Made by a program: the position numbers and the translations under genes
Shown: in pieces, positions 24,078-35,350 of the stretch
Layout: each line of letters begins with the position of its first letter
Position numbering within the stretch: position 1 is the first letter of the stretch
The notes under the pieces: model-generated
What the model saw: the letters and a program-made list of their open reading frames with translations, nothing else
Told to the model about the DNA's origin: nothing
Databases searched by the model: none
NCBI GenBank assembly: GCA_037179335.1
Contig: JAKZHN010000047.1
Span: 194,762 to 258,761, forward strand
Source: Cyclaneusma minus
Lineage: Eukaryota > Ascomycota > Leotiomycetes > Marthamycetales > Marthamycetaceae
Length of the DNA stretch: 64,000 nt
Direction of reading: 5' to 3'

Positions 24078-24393
24078 TTTTGGCAGCCTTAACCTTCCAG
24101 TCGCCCTCCGGCGGCTTCACTATCATGGTGCTGGGATGTCGCTGAGACAACCAGCAGCCCTTCTCCCGTAGGGGGGTTCACAGGTCAGATGGTAGTGGCC
24201 CTGTCCAGCGCAGGGCTATAATATGATCGGCCTTTCCCTGAAAGGGCAGAGACCTAACGAGCCAAATGCCTTGTTATTAAATTATTAACGCGCATGAATG
24301 CATTAACGAGATTCATACTGTCCCTATCTATTATCTAGCGAAACCACAGCCAAGGGAATGGGCTTGGCAGAATCAGCGGGGAAAGAAGACCTC
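23840..24393 (+). pseudogene. Orphan large-subunit (28S) rRNA fragment interrupted by a group I intron
   Basis: Highly conserved LSU words appear in the correct order: AACTGG.ACGGAC, CTAATTAAAACAT, TAGCATTGCGATGG, GTTGACGCAATGTGATTT, CTGCCCAGTGCTCTGAATG, AACGGCGGGAGTAACTATG, CTCTTAAGGT (to 24075). After a 184-nt intron come AGCCAAATGCC (24260), CGCGCATGAATG, ATTAACGAGATTC, TATCTAGCGAAACCACAGC and GGGAAAGAAGACC (to 24393). It then stops abruptly, with unrelated DNA after it. Compared with the conserved rRNA it has small insertions (six bases near 23905, five near 23937) and several C-to-T-type changes. It is therefore a relocated, non-functional piece of rDNA, not part of an array. Confidence 0.9.
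24076..24259 (+). ncRNA. Compact group I intron in LSU rRNA at the L1925 (I-PpoI) position
   Basis: The helices can be drawn by eye. P1 is 5' exon UUAAGGU (24069-24075) with internal guide GCCUUAA (24086-24092), leaving the diagnostic U:G pair at the splice site. P2 is 24100-24105/24110-24115. P3 is CUAUCAU 24120-24126 with AUGGUAG 24189-24195. P4 is GCUGG 24130-24134 with CCAGC 24151-24155. P7 is GGUCA 24183-24187 with UGAUC 24224-24228. P8 is CCCUG/CAGGG 24199-24203/24211-24215. P9 is CCUUUC/GAAAGG 24231-24236/24240-24245. The intron ends in the expected G (24259), after which the LSU sequence resumes with AGCCAAATGCC. At 184 nt it is very small, with no homing endonuclease. Confidence 0.85.
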
Positions 24394-24564
24394 GGACTTT
24401 TAGTTCCAGAGACTACTCAACGGGCTTGTGATGTTGCTAAAGTGTGGGGATTGAGAATAGCGAATTTGGTTTCCGGGATCCTGGGTTAGAGGACTAAATT
24501 GCAGAGGTTCTGAGCGGCGACTGAGATATAGTCTTTTGTCTCTGGAGTGATCCAAGTACGTAGT

Positions 24565-24895
24565 AGCTCTTAAGGTGGTACTTTTGGCAGCCTTAACCTG
24601 TGATCGCCCCCGGGTGGCTTCACTATCATAGTGCTGGTATGTCGTTGTTTGGACTACTAGCAGCTTGCTCTTGCTGGGAGAGTTTAGGAGTCGTATGATT
24701 GTGCTTTTGTGGGTTTGTATTTCAAGCAGCGTGAAGACAAGATTAGTTTCATCTCGGAACAGAAGAGATGGAGCGAGCTGAAGGTTGAGTGAAGTCTGAG
24801 ATGGTGAGAAGTCTGTGATGGTGAGAAGTTTGGATGGATTAACGAGATTCCCACAGTTTCTATCTACTGTTTGACGAAACCACAACCATGGGTAA
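24565..24895 (+). pseudogene. Second, more decayed LSU rRNA fragment with group I intron remnant
   Basis: Exon AGCTCTTAAGGT (24565-24576) is followed by an intron start matching the first copy: GGCAGCCTTAACC, then GGCTTCACTATCAT (P3) and GTGCTGGTATGTCG (P4). Beyond about 24690 the intron similarity is lost, so P7-P9 are missing. LSU sequence resumes at about 24833 with GGATTAACGAGATTCCCAC...CTATCTACTGTTTGACGAAACCACAACCATGGG, ending near 24890. It is clearly a second rDNA-derived piece. Some bases are closer to canonical LSU than in the first fragment, so the two decayed independently. Confidence 0.75.
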
Positions 24896-25254
24896 TAGTT
24901 TTATAGCTGGTAGTATTTCGCAGTTTGAACCAAACTTGGAATCAAAACTGCACTTAGTTTGTCGCATGGCAGTCTTAACTTGAGTGTGTGATCAAGTTTG
25001 AGATCCAGACTTCTCCAAAGGAACTACTGGTTTACTAGTAGAAGGGGTTGGGAATGAAGACTCTCAAAGCAACTAAAATGGGACGATGCAGAAGCAGTTT
25101 CCACCACAAAGTATCCCGGATGATGACGGAATGTTTCCTCGAGAAGAACACCAAGTCCCAGCCTAACTGAGATACAACACATGATAGGATACCCTTATAG
25201 CCGCCGGCCCAGGTATTGTTTATGCTGCTCGGCGTGCGTAAGCATGTCTAAGCT

Positions 25255-25715
25255 ACAGGACCGCCAGTGATTTACGGTTTGTAAAAAGCTCGCAGTTTGG
25301 AACTGCAGTTTGGTGGAAGTCTAACTTAAGGGTCCGAATGGACTGACGGTTTTAGTTTGAGGACCCACCTGGACTAGTAAACTGCTGGTGGCGAAACTTT
25401 GTTTTAGTTTTCCCCCTTTCTCTTGAAATTGTGGCCATAAAAAGCCATATAATCCAAAAGAAAATCCCCAGAAAAAGGCTAGAAACTCTCAAATTTGATC
25501 GAAAATAGCCGGAAAAGCTAAAGTTCAGGAGAATAGTAATCTGGGAAAAGCGAGACGGAAAAACTAATACCCGAGGCCACTGGTCCAGACTGAATGATCA
25601 GTTTGGGGTTCAAACTGAACTGAAGTGACTGTTCAAGCTTCAAACCGAACGGGCAGCTTCAGTTTGAACCCCAAACGGGTTTAATCAAGCTGTTGTCAGC
25701 CCTTTGTGTGGGTTG
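25255..25715. repeat. CAGTTTG-rich dispersed element, copy 2
   Basis: It begins CCGCCAGTGATTTACGGTTTG, is rich in CAGTTTGGAACTGCAGTTTG-type quasi-palindromes and ends CTGTTGTCAGCCCTTTG. It matches copy 1 at 16480-16890 in start, word content and end, but the interior is strongly diverged. Confidence 0.4.
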
Positions 25716-26400
25716 ACTCGTGCTGAAGATATTGTCAAGTGGTCAGCGGAAAGTTTGGCAGCCTGCTTTACATTTGCCAAAACATGAACTTATGTGTCTA
25801 AAGTGAACCCATTTGCTCTAGTCGTCTGGGCAGTGCATAGGCAGTGCCCGGAATCCTATAGACAGACTTTGGCTATAAATAAGTGAGTGAAGCCCACTTT
25901 CTTGACGGATTCGCATGGGATTAAGTATCTGTTCAAATTTCAATACCATATCACAGAGAATACATCAAGTATCTGTTCCAGGCTTTTTAAAATATCAAAG
26001 GTCTGGAACCTGCTTCTAAGTCTGGATCATTTGATCATTCTCTTTGCTTTTTGTAATACCAGATATATCAAACACTAACAAGGCATTATCGCCTATTATC
26101 CGGCTTGAGCCAGTATTTGTTATAATTTTAACTGTATTTCGGACTGGAAGATCTAGAAGTTGACGGCTATATACTAAAAGTCATGCTCTCATTAGCTATC
26201 AACGCCCCTTGAAAACAGATTCAACTATAACGGCACGCAAGTTGACATCCTAGATAATAACAAACGCTTTAGAAACGTGAATAGGCCTATAGCCTAGGAC
26301 ACAGGTCACAGGATGGTCACAGGATGGTGCCGTGATATCACATTTTTTTTTTCACCAGCGGCTCCCAAACACTTACCTCAATGAGTTAAGCGAGGAACTT

Positions 26401-26470
26401 CGGCGAGACACTCCTAGGCGAGACACTCCTAGGCGAGGCATTGAGGCGAGGCGCTGAGGCGAGACACTTT
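26401..26470 (+). repeat. Short tandem run, GGCGAGRCACT units
   Basis: Two perfect 15-bp units (AGGCGAGACACTCCT) are followed by shortened 13-bp versions (AGGCGAGGCATTG, AGGCGAGGCGCTG) and a final AGGCGAGACAC. It lies about 440 bp upstream of the DUF6604-type start codon. Confidence 0.75.
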
Positions 26471-28673
26471 TAAGCGAACAGCGGAGCTACTGACGATGAG
26501 CATGTTAAGCTCAAGTAGCTACTCCTTCTTCCTCCCTCTCCTTCCCTTTTCCATCGTCAAAGCAGTTCACACCACGACCAGAACTCGACACGACATTCAC
26601 ACTGCCCGAGGTCCGACCTGATTCTCAGGATTGCATCACAATATCAACCTCATTCCATCAACCTCATTCCAACTTCGTCAACAACTTCAACAACTTCGTC
26701 AACCTCACCAACTTCAGCATCAACCTTATCAACTTCACCTCTATCGTCCACTATCTTCACCCCTCGAGGTTCTAGTTGGCCTCGATCTGAGCGCAAACAT
26801 CCCTTGTTGCGCCAGTACATCCCGAAGCGCCTCGAATACCAATCATCTCCGACCTGAAGCTGCGCTTCTACTCCGTCGTTATCCACCTTCAGACGCGAGA
26901 ATCGAGTCAAGATGAACACCTACGCCATGTACAAGGAGGGAACAGCCTACGTCGCCCAGACGATCGAGTCGATGGCTGATCGATTCGGGTACTGGACGGA
27001 GAATCAAGCCAGTTCCAGCATAAATGAGCCTCATCTTCTCCAAGAGAAAAGAAAGAAGCCCAATGGCAAGACGAAGCGCCCAAAGAAAAAGCCAGAGGGC
27101 AGCAAAAACTCGGGAATCAATGAATTGCTGAAAATGGCTCAATACATTGCCGAGAAAGGTTCCAAGCTGGAAAAGAGACTACCACCCGTTCTCAAGGTTC
27201 TGGGAGGTGTCATTTTGGGGCGGAAGAAAGTGGCGGCACGATACCAGGCTGCAGACCTGGACGAAGAAACTCTGAAAAGCAACAAAGGGCATGCTTATTA
27301 CATCAGAGGACTGGAGAAAATCCAAGAGATCCTCCAAGGAGCCCTGCCAAAAGGTGCCAACAACCCCAAGCAGCAAGATGCTCCGGACAATGAGACAATG
27401 GCTCGCAATTTGAGCAATTTGTACGCTGTCCTTGACATCGAAGAGCCAGAGGAAGTCGGAAACGATACACCGACGACAAAAGCTCCAGTTACACCAAAGC
27501 CGACAAAAACCTACGAGCTCGAGAATGACGACTGGGAATCGGAAATCTACTTCCAGGTCGCGACCTTCTTCGACGATTTTGCCGACGTGCGCAACCATGT
27601 TAGCACTTCCTGGCTTTCCTATGCCGAAGGAACGCTGGATCTGGCCTCGGTCGCTATATCAACCAATATTGCGATCGAAATGGTACAGAAAGCAGAAGCG
27701 GAACTCACCGCAAGCATCACCAAAAGGGTTCCATCCCTCAACAACTTTCTTAGTCTCTCGGGCCTTATCATGGAAGTTGAAGCTGTCTCGAAAAACACAA
27801 CCCGGGATGCTAGGGTCCATCCAAATGATTTTGTCAACCTGGAGTTGATTGAGTCGATGGATCTCACGTGCTTTATAACCTACAAGCAGCTGGAATATCT
27901 CTGCTCGACGTTTAAAGAAATAGATCTGGTTCGGATCAAGCGATCCCTCGAGTCGCTCGATATTTCGGGCAGGGAATTTTCATGGCCTGAACGGAAGGGA
28001 CAAGAGTTCATCATCTTGACAGAGTTTTGGCAATACACGCCTTTACTGAGCAAGGACAAGCAAGAGTTTCCAATTGTGGATGAGCTTACTCGAGGTCTGA
28101 TGCAGATGAATGAGACCCAAAAAGTCCCCACCTGGCTGGTGCTAGCAACGAGGCTATGGCTGGATATGCAACAGGTAATGGTCAAGCACAGTATTTCTCT
28201 ACAACTAGAGATCCACGAATCGACCATGAGCCGACCCCTTAGGGATTTGCGCGCCACAGGAGCCCATACCACGAAAACCCTGAAGGCTTGGCTTGGGTTT
28301 ACTTTTGGGTCGCCGGAGCTCTGGCCTAGGGAACAGAACAGAGTAATCGAGAAAGAGATTACGTTTGTGGATTACTGGGTAAGTAGTCTCCGTTGTGGCA
28401 TCTAATTTCTAAATATCTTACTGCCGTGATAACTGACCCAGGGCTAATTCGAACATTCATAGATCAACGAAGACTTCTACCAGCCGAACTATCTGAAACG
28501 TCAAGTCGAAGCCGGTGTTCCAATATGCGATCAAACTCAAGCGCGCCCTTGGGGATTCCTATCAAGTCATCCCATTCTCTGTGGGCTTCTCCAGTTCTAT
28601 ACCACTCTCCGGAGACACAAAAACGGCATCAACATGAATATGTCATTGAAGGCTTCGGCGTCCATGGCCCATC

Positions 28674-28678
28674 TCTAC
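28674..28678. repeat. Target site duplication TCTAC, left
   Basis: The five bases before the left LTR (TGTCAC...) are repeated at 35351-35355 after the right LTR (...GTGACA). Confidence 0.9.
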
Positions 28679-28858
28679 TGTCACGGCGCGGCAAGGGTCG
28701 CAGGTGGGGGTCAAGGTAGACTTGTGTTGTGAGCTGGAGAGGGAAGCTCTCCAGCGCTGGCGCGCAGCTATAAGGGCTGCCGCCAGGCTTTACGGCGCTA
28801 AGGGCATATAAGGTTACGTGTGGGTGCCTGAGGCTAAGGCTAAATTAGTACTATAATA
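28679..28858 (-). repeat. Left LTR (3' LTR in coding sense), 180 bp
   Basis: It aligns to 35171-35350 over its full length. Differences are essentially all transitions (for example CACGTGAGGTCACG in the right copy against CATATAAGGTTACG here). The final bases TACTATAATA correspond to TACTGTGACA in the right LTR. Confidence 0.9.
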
Positions 28859-29534
28859 ATACCCCCGGTCTAAATCGCTATTTATTTCAAATAGCGCTAA
28901 AAATTATCCTTTATTTTTAAATATCCGTGGTCCTTTAATTATAAAATATCCGTATTTTTATTTATAAGGACCACGTAATCCTCTTTCCCTTTATTATAGC
29001 TCCAAATGCCAAGAATTGTTTTATGGCCTTTCTATCTTTTTAAAGGCTTATACTATACCGGTAGGCTATATTATGCCGATAGGCTATACTATGGCAATTA
29101 GCTATATTATAGTCTTGCTATATTATAATACCTATTTAATTAGAAACCCCAATAGGCCGGGCTTATTTGAATACTACTAATATTATTTTTATAAATATGT
29201 TTTATATTTATATAAATCCGCTTCCGGCTGCCAGCTTGGCCGGTAAGTTTTTTATTGAATTTGGTATATAAATTTCTAATTTGGTATTAAATTTTAATTA
29301 TAAATATTTAAAATACTGTTGAATTTCTATTTTTTTACCATTTTTTAAAAAAAAAATTTAGCCTTTAATATTTTTGCCTTTTATTTTATTAATTTTATTT
29401 TAGCCGGATAGGCCCTTTAATTTTGGCTTTAGCTTAAAAAGAAATATATAAAATATTGGAAAAAGTTTTATGCTTTTTAAAAGCTCCAAATTATATGCCT
29501 TTTAATAGATTTTTTTTATCAGCCAGGGCCTAGC

Positions 29535-29567
<33 letters not shown>

Positions 29568-32500
29568 TTATATTTATTAATAAATTACTAAGCCAAAGCT
29601 TTTAATTTTTTTAATATAATTTGCTATTATATTTGCTTTATAAAAACCCTATTTTTAAATAGCTAATATATTTAAAAAATAGGATTAAAAGGGTTTTATT
29701 CCTATTTAAAGGTAATATTTATAATTTGCAAAAAATAATATAATTTTTATAGTTTTAAAAACTTGGTTATTTAAAGAAAAGTCTGCTAAAAATAGCTAAT
29801 TTATTTAATTAATTTATATAAATAATATAAAGCTTTAAAAATATTATTTTAAATATGCATTTAGCTTTTTTATTTAATTATTAATTTTCGGGTAAAATAA
29901 GAATAATAGTTTTAAGTCAATTTTAAATTATTTAAATAGATATTTTTAAAATTAAAAAATAAATTAAATAACTTTATTTAAAATAATATTATTAGAACTA
30001 TTATAAATATAATAAATCTGCTAAAAAAGGCTTTTGCTAGTTTTTTAGTTTCCAGGCTTTTTATAGAAATAAAGTATTTTATTTTAATTAGCTTGCAAAT
30101 TATTATTATTATATACTAATATATGTAGCAATATTTTTTATATTTAAGCAAAAGGACAATATAATTTATAAATATATTTAATTAAGCCTTAAATAGCATT
30201 AATAGGAATTGCAAATATTTTGGGAATAATAATTTGGATGTTTTAATTTTATTATAAAATTTATATTTTTTAATATATTTAGCTATGTTTTTTAATTTGT
30301 TTGGCCATTAATAATATTGGCTAATATTGGCTAGGGTTTTAAGTTTTTTTTAAATATTTATAAATAATTTAAATTGCTAAATTGGATATATTAAAAAAGA
30401 GTTGGTTTATTTTTTTAAGCTCTTTAATATAATCTTTTTAAAAAATAAAAAAATCGGATATTTATTTTTTAAAAATTAAATATAACTTTTTTGGCCAAGC
30501 CTTAAAATTTTTGTTTTCTAAGGGCGCTAGCGCTAATATTGCAATATTTTATATTTTATTAATTCTTTTAATAATTTTTTTAATAATTTTTCTAATTTTT
30601 TTTTAAATTCCTTTTAACATTTGGAATTAATATTAAGGCTAGGTGGATTTTTTCCGTTATTAAATTATACAAAGCTTTAAATAAAAATTTTAATTTTAGC
30701 AATAGTGTTTTTAATTTATATTGCAGCTTTTTATTTTTAATATATTGGAATTGGTTTTTTAAAAGCTTGCTTAATGCATTTAATTTAATTGTTTAAAATT
30801 CTGGCTTATAAATAATTTTAAAATTAAAGCAAAAAAGAAATTTAAACCATTAAATCTATTTTTAATTTAGCTGTTTTATTATTATAAAATATTTTAAATT
30901 ATTATAATTAATTTAAATTTAATTTTGTTTTGGCAATTTTTAAATTTCCGGTTTTTATTTTTCCAAATATTTAATTATAGCCAGAAAGTTTTTATCATAA
31001 ATTTTATAATTGCATTTAACAACATTATAAATCTTTAAAAAATAAGCTATAAAATATGAAATACCGTTATTTTTATATTGTATTTTTTTAAAAAATTATA
31101 TATTTGCTATAATTAACAAAGGCCAAAATCGGGGCTAAAACAAATGCTTATTTAAATTTATTAAAGGCATTTTGCTAGGCGTGTTTTTATATTTATTTTA
31201 TTTTATTTTTTAATTAAATTATTTAATGGCTTAGCTATTTTAAAAGAAAAAAACATTGGTAAAAGTTGGCACATTTTATAAGTTTTATACATTTTTAAAT
31301 ATAGGTAAATGGTTTTTAAATTAAAATAGCAAAATTTTTATTTGAATTTATTTTTATATTATTTGGTATAATATAAAGGCTTAAATATTTGGTGCAAATA
31401 ATTTTAAATTTATATTTAAAAATATTAATTTAAAGGCCTGTATTTTTTAAGCAGCGAATTATTTTCCGAATATATTTTTTATATGTTTTTAAATTATTAA
31501 AAAAAAAAGAATATTATTTAAATAGGCTATATATATATTATCTAGCAAATTAAATAAAATATTATTAATATAATATTAAAAAAAGGCCGGAGTGTTATAA
31601 AAATTAAAAGGTGTAATTAATAATTTAAAAAGGCTAAAACGGGTAATAAATACTATTTTCCATTTATTTTTTTCCGTTATTTTTAATTTATTAAATACAA
31701 CAATAATATTAAATTTAATATAAATTTTAATTTTGTATATAATATTTTAATTTTTTTAATTAAGGATAGAAAATAATGGCTTTTAATAATAATATTATTT
31801 AGGCCTTCGTAATTTTAATAGATTTTATTTATTTATTTAATTTGGCGGCTAATATTATCAATGCAATATATTTAAATTTTAATTTCCAAATAACTTTATA
31901 AAAAAGCTGCTTATTACGCAATTTTTTAATATATTTCAGTTTTTTAAATAAAAGGAATTGAATTTTATAATAAGATAGAATGATTTTAGGTAATAATTTA
32001 ATTTTATAATTTTCAAATTATTTGGGAGGCAATTTATTGGCTTTTTTAAAAAAGAATATATATTTTAAAGCCATTTAAAAAGCTTATTTTAAAAATTTTT
32101 ATTCATTATATTAGGCTTTTCTTTTATAGATTTGGCAATTTTGTTTTAAATTATTTTGCTTAATTTACTTATATTTTAAAAATTATAAATATGTTTTTTA
32201 AAATAGCAAAAGGCTAGGAAATTATTATATATTGGTAAAAACAAAAAGCATAGTTTATTTAAATATTCTTTTATATAAAATCTGGCAATTTTGGAAATTT
32301 TATTTTATATATATATAATTTTTTTAATTTTAAAATATTATCCAATTTTTTTAAATACTTTTTATATATTGGATTTTTTTAATAGGCGAATATAATAAAG
32401 TTAATTGCAGCATTTATTTTAATATTATTTATATTTCGCCTAAATTAATAATTATTTGATATCAATTAAAAAATAGGAACAAATATATTTAATAATATAA

Positions 32501-35170
32501 ATGCTATTTTTTTTATTTTTCTAATAATAATACAAATTTTATTAGCTATTTTTTAGCCGAATAAAGGAATTTTAAAAAACTGTTATATATTACACAGCCT
32601 TTTATTTCTGGTCTTTTTAAATTTGATTTTTTTTTATAATATAGAAATTCCGCTCTAAAATAAAACTTTGGTTAATTTTAAAAGGGATTTTTTTAGTTTT
32701 AAGTGTATTAATTTTTTATTTGTGTTTTTTATAATTGGTAAAATATATAATATAAAAAATGCCAATTTAGAAAATATTAAAAATAATATTGCAAAAGTTG
32801 GCCTATTTTTTAACCAATTTAAAATAATATTAGGTTTTTTAAAATAGGTATGATTTTTAATATAAAAAAATATATTAATGCTGGCCAATATTTATTAAAA
32901 AAGCATATTTTAATATAATATTTAATTTTTTAATAAAATGCTTTTTTTATTTAATTAATATTAAAATTATAATATTTTGATTATAAAAATCTAAAAATTA
33001 TTAAAATAAAATAAAAGAATATTATTAAAAGAATATTTATTTTTTAATATAATTATTAATGGCGATTTTGGCAATTAAAATTTTTATAATTAATAGCGCT
33101 AATTTGCTATTAGCCAATATTAATTATTTTAATTTAGAAAATTCAAATAAAGATAGGTAATACGTTTTAGCAAAATTCCGATTAATAAAGCCGGTTTTAA
33201 AAAAATTATTATTAATTAAAAAAATTATAAAAAAAATTATATACTTAAAAAATAAGAAAAGTTTAATTAATATTAATTAGGAATTTCTATTAAATTATAG
33301 CTTTAATAATATATTATATTTTAGGCAATAAAGCTATCAAAATGCTATATTAATTTATAATTAATTTTGTAGGTTTTTTTAATTGCAATTTAGGCTAGAA
33401 AAATTCCATTTCCCGATTTTTGGTTATTATAATTAATGGCAAAAGAAATTTAAATTAATATTTTATTTTAATAATAATTTTTTTAATTTATAATATAAAA
33501 GCGGCTTTAATATTTTTTACGGCCATTATTTTTATATGTCGTTTTGGCCATTATTATAGCCCTAATTGCTTTAATATTTTTTATTATAATTTTTAAATTT
33601 ATTATTGCGGCTTTTAAATTTATTACCGCGGCCTTTCTAATTATTTTTAATATTAGCTTGCTTTTTTTATTATATTTTATAATAATATATTTAAAACAAT
33701 TATAATAAAAATATACATTATATTATTTATATTAATTTTATTGCTATTTTTTAAATATATTATATAGCGCTTTAAAAAACGCGAATAAATGTATAAAATT
33801 ATTATAACTATAATTATAATTTGCAATTATAGCAGCGGCTTATTAAAATTCATTTAAAATTTATTTAAAATTATTATATTTGGCGGTTTTGGTATTAAGC
33901 TAGCGCTTTTTTATATATTTTTATTTTTTATATATTTGCTAATATTTTAAAAACAGTTTACCCATTTATTATATGCTATAAAATTAGGTATTTTATATAA
34001 AAGCTTAATTTTGCTGGCCAAAATATTTAAAATTTTAATGCGAAATTTATTTATTTTTAGCTTTAAAATAAGCTGGGCCTAATTTGCTATATAGCTATAT
34101 TTAAATTAAAAAGCTGCAAAAATTATATTGCCTTGCTTTAAAATATAAAGGTATTGCTAAGCCTTTTTAATTTTATCCAAAATAATTTTTTTTTAATATA
34201 TTAAAAAGCATATTTAAAATTTTCCAAGGCTATTTTCCCTTATTAATAGGGTTGCTAATAATTTGGTTAAATTAAATGTTATATTGGATTTTATAATATC
34301 CTTTTAACTAGCTAATAATATACTGAACTTTTTTGTATTTTAAGCTAAAAATATCCTTATTAATAATTATAATACATTAAATTTTAAAAACCCAATTTAA
34401 AAATGCTTTTTAATACTTAAATGGCTGGGTTTTATTTCCGGAAAACTTTTTATGGTTTTTGGTTTTCCGGCAAGGGCGTAAAGCAAAGGGATAGATATAA
34501 ATAGCGTATATTATAGCAGGCATTTTTTTTAATTTATTCTTTAAATGCTTATTATTTTTTTTTAGGTTATTATTTTTAATTTATAATTTGGTATTAATAA
34601 ATTACAATTCGGCTTTAATAGTATTGGCTTAATTTAAAAAAAATTAGAGGGCCCCAATGCCTATATTTTATTGCTCTAATTTAAGGTTTTTATTATTAAT
34701 CTCGCTATCGGTTTATTGTAAAAGGTTATTAAATATAATAAACATATATTAAAATTGCGCAATTTTATTTGCAATATAAATAATAATACATTTTTTAGCA
34801 AATTTCTAAATTAGTTTAATAAATGGCAAAGCTATTTTACCAACCCGTTTAATAGCTTAGGCAAGATAATAATATACGTTTCTTAGGATAATAGCAGCTG
34901 CTGCTGCATAATTTATGGCAGAGCTTATGGTATTAATGGTAATTAGGATTTTAAAATTTCAAATTGGGTACAAGGATAGAATAAGCCTTAATAAAAACAG
35001 GTTTATATAAACGGCGCTAATAGGATTAAGGATGCTAAGATTGAATATTGGAATTGGGGCTATATAGTGCGCCGTTATTGCAAGGTAAAAGGTCGTATTC
35101 GGATTTGCAAAAGTTAAGGGAATTTAGAAATCAGGATTTTCGAATCGACCAATAAAAGGAACTTACAAAC

Positions 35171-35350
35171 TGTTACGGCGCGGCAAGGGTTGCAGGTAAG
35201 GGTCAAGATAGACTTGTGTTGTAAGCTGGAAAGGGAAGCTCTCCAGCGCTGGCGCGCAGCCATAAGGGCTGCCGCCAGGCTCTACGGCGCTAAGGGCACG
35301 TGAGGTCACGTGTGGGTGCCTGAGGCTAAGGCTAAGTCAGTACTGTGACA
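35171..35350 (-). repeat. Right LTR (5' LTR in coding sense), 180 bp
   Basis: It starts TGTTACGGCGCGGC and ends TACTGTGACA, followed by the TCTAC target copy and by uninterrupted DUF6604-type coding sequence. Confidence 0.9.

Larger units (their letters stand above)
24896..26911. other. Intergenic stretch with CAGTTTG-rich element and minisatellite
   Basis: Copy 2 of the CAGTTTG-rich element occupies about 25255-25715. The rest shows no gene. The last 500 bases are the leader of the DUF6604-type gene and include an AGGCGAGACACTCCT tandem run (26401-26470) and a CAACTTCGTCAAC-type run (26650-26745). Confidence 0.5.
28679..35350 (-). mobile_element. Full-length LTR retrotransposon (Ty3/gypsy-like), heavily RIP-mutated
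   Basis: The element is 6672 bp with 180-bp LTRs whose tips are TGTYAC and GTGACA, flanked by a 5-bp TCTAC duplication. Coding sense is the minus strand. Around 31590-31510 the reverse complement reads PAFF*YYINNILFNLLDNI, then AYLNNI. This is the RT core PASFQ.YINDILFDLLDDI..AYLDDI with Asp-to-Asn and Gln-to-stop changes from C-to-T/G-to-A mutation. Next to the left LTR the minus strand has a short purine tract (GACCGGGGGTA), placed as a polypurine primer site should be. The interior is saturated with AT and stops, and no gene can function. A second copy of the family starts at about 52975. The LTRs are far less mutated than the body. Confidence 0.9.

Noticed and set aside
24055..24078. R2 retrotransposon at the LSU CTTAAGGTAG site
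   Set aside because: The insert is only 184 nt, folds as a group I intron and encodes no reverse transcriptase.
28393..28719. 108-codon frame running into the left LTR
   Set aside because: It is in a different frame from the conserved DUF6604-type exon 2 and starts inside its intron.
32655..32888. 77-codon minus-strand frame in AT block 2
   Set aside because: Lies inside a RIP-destroyed retroelement; it is an accidental open piece of mutated polyprotein.
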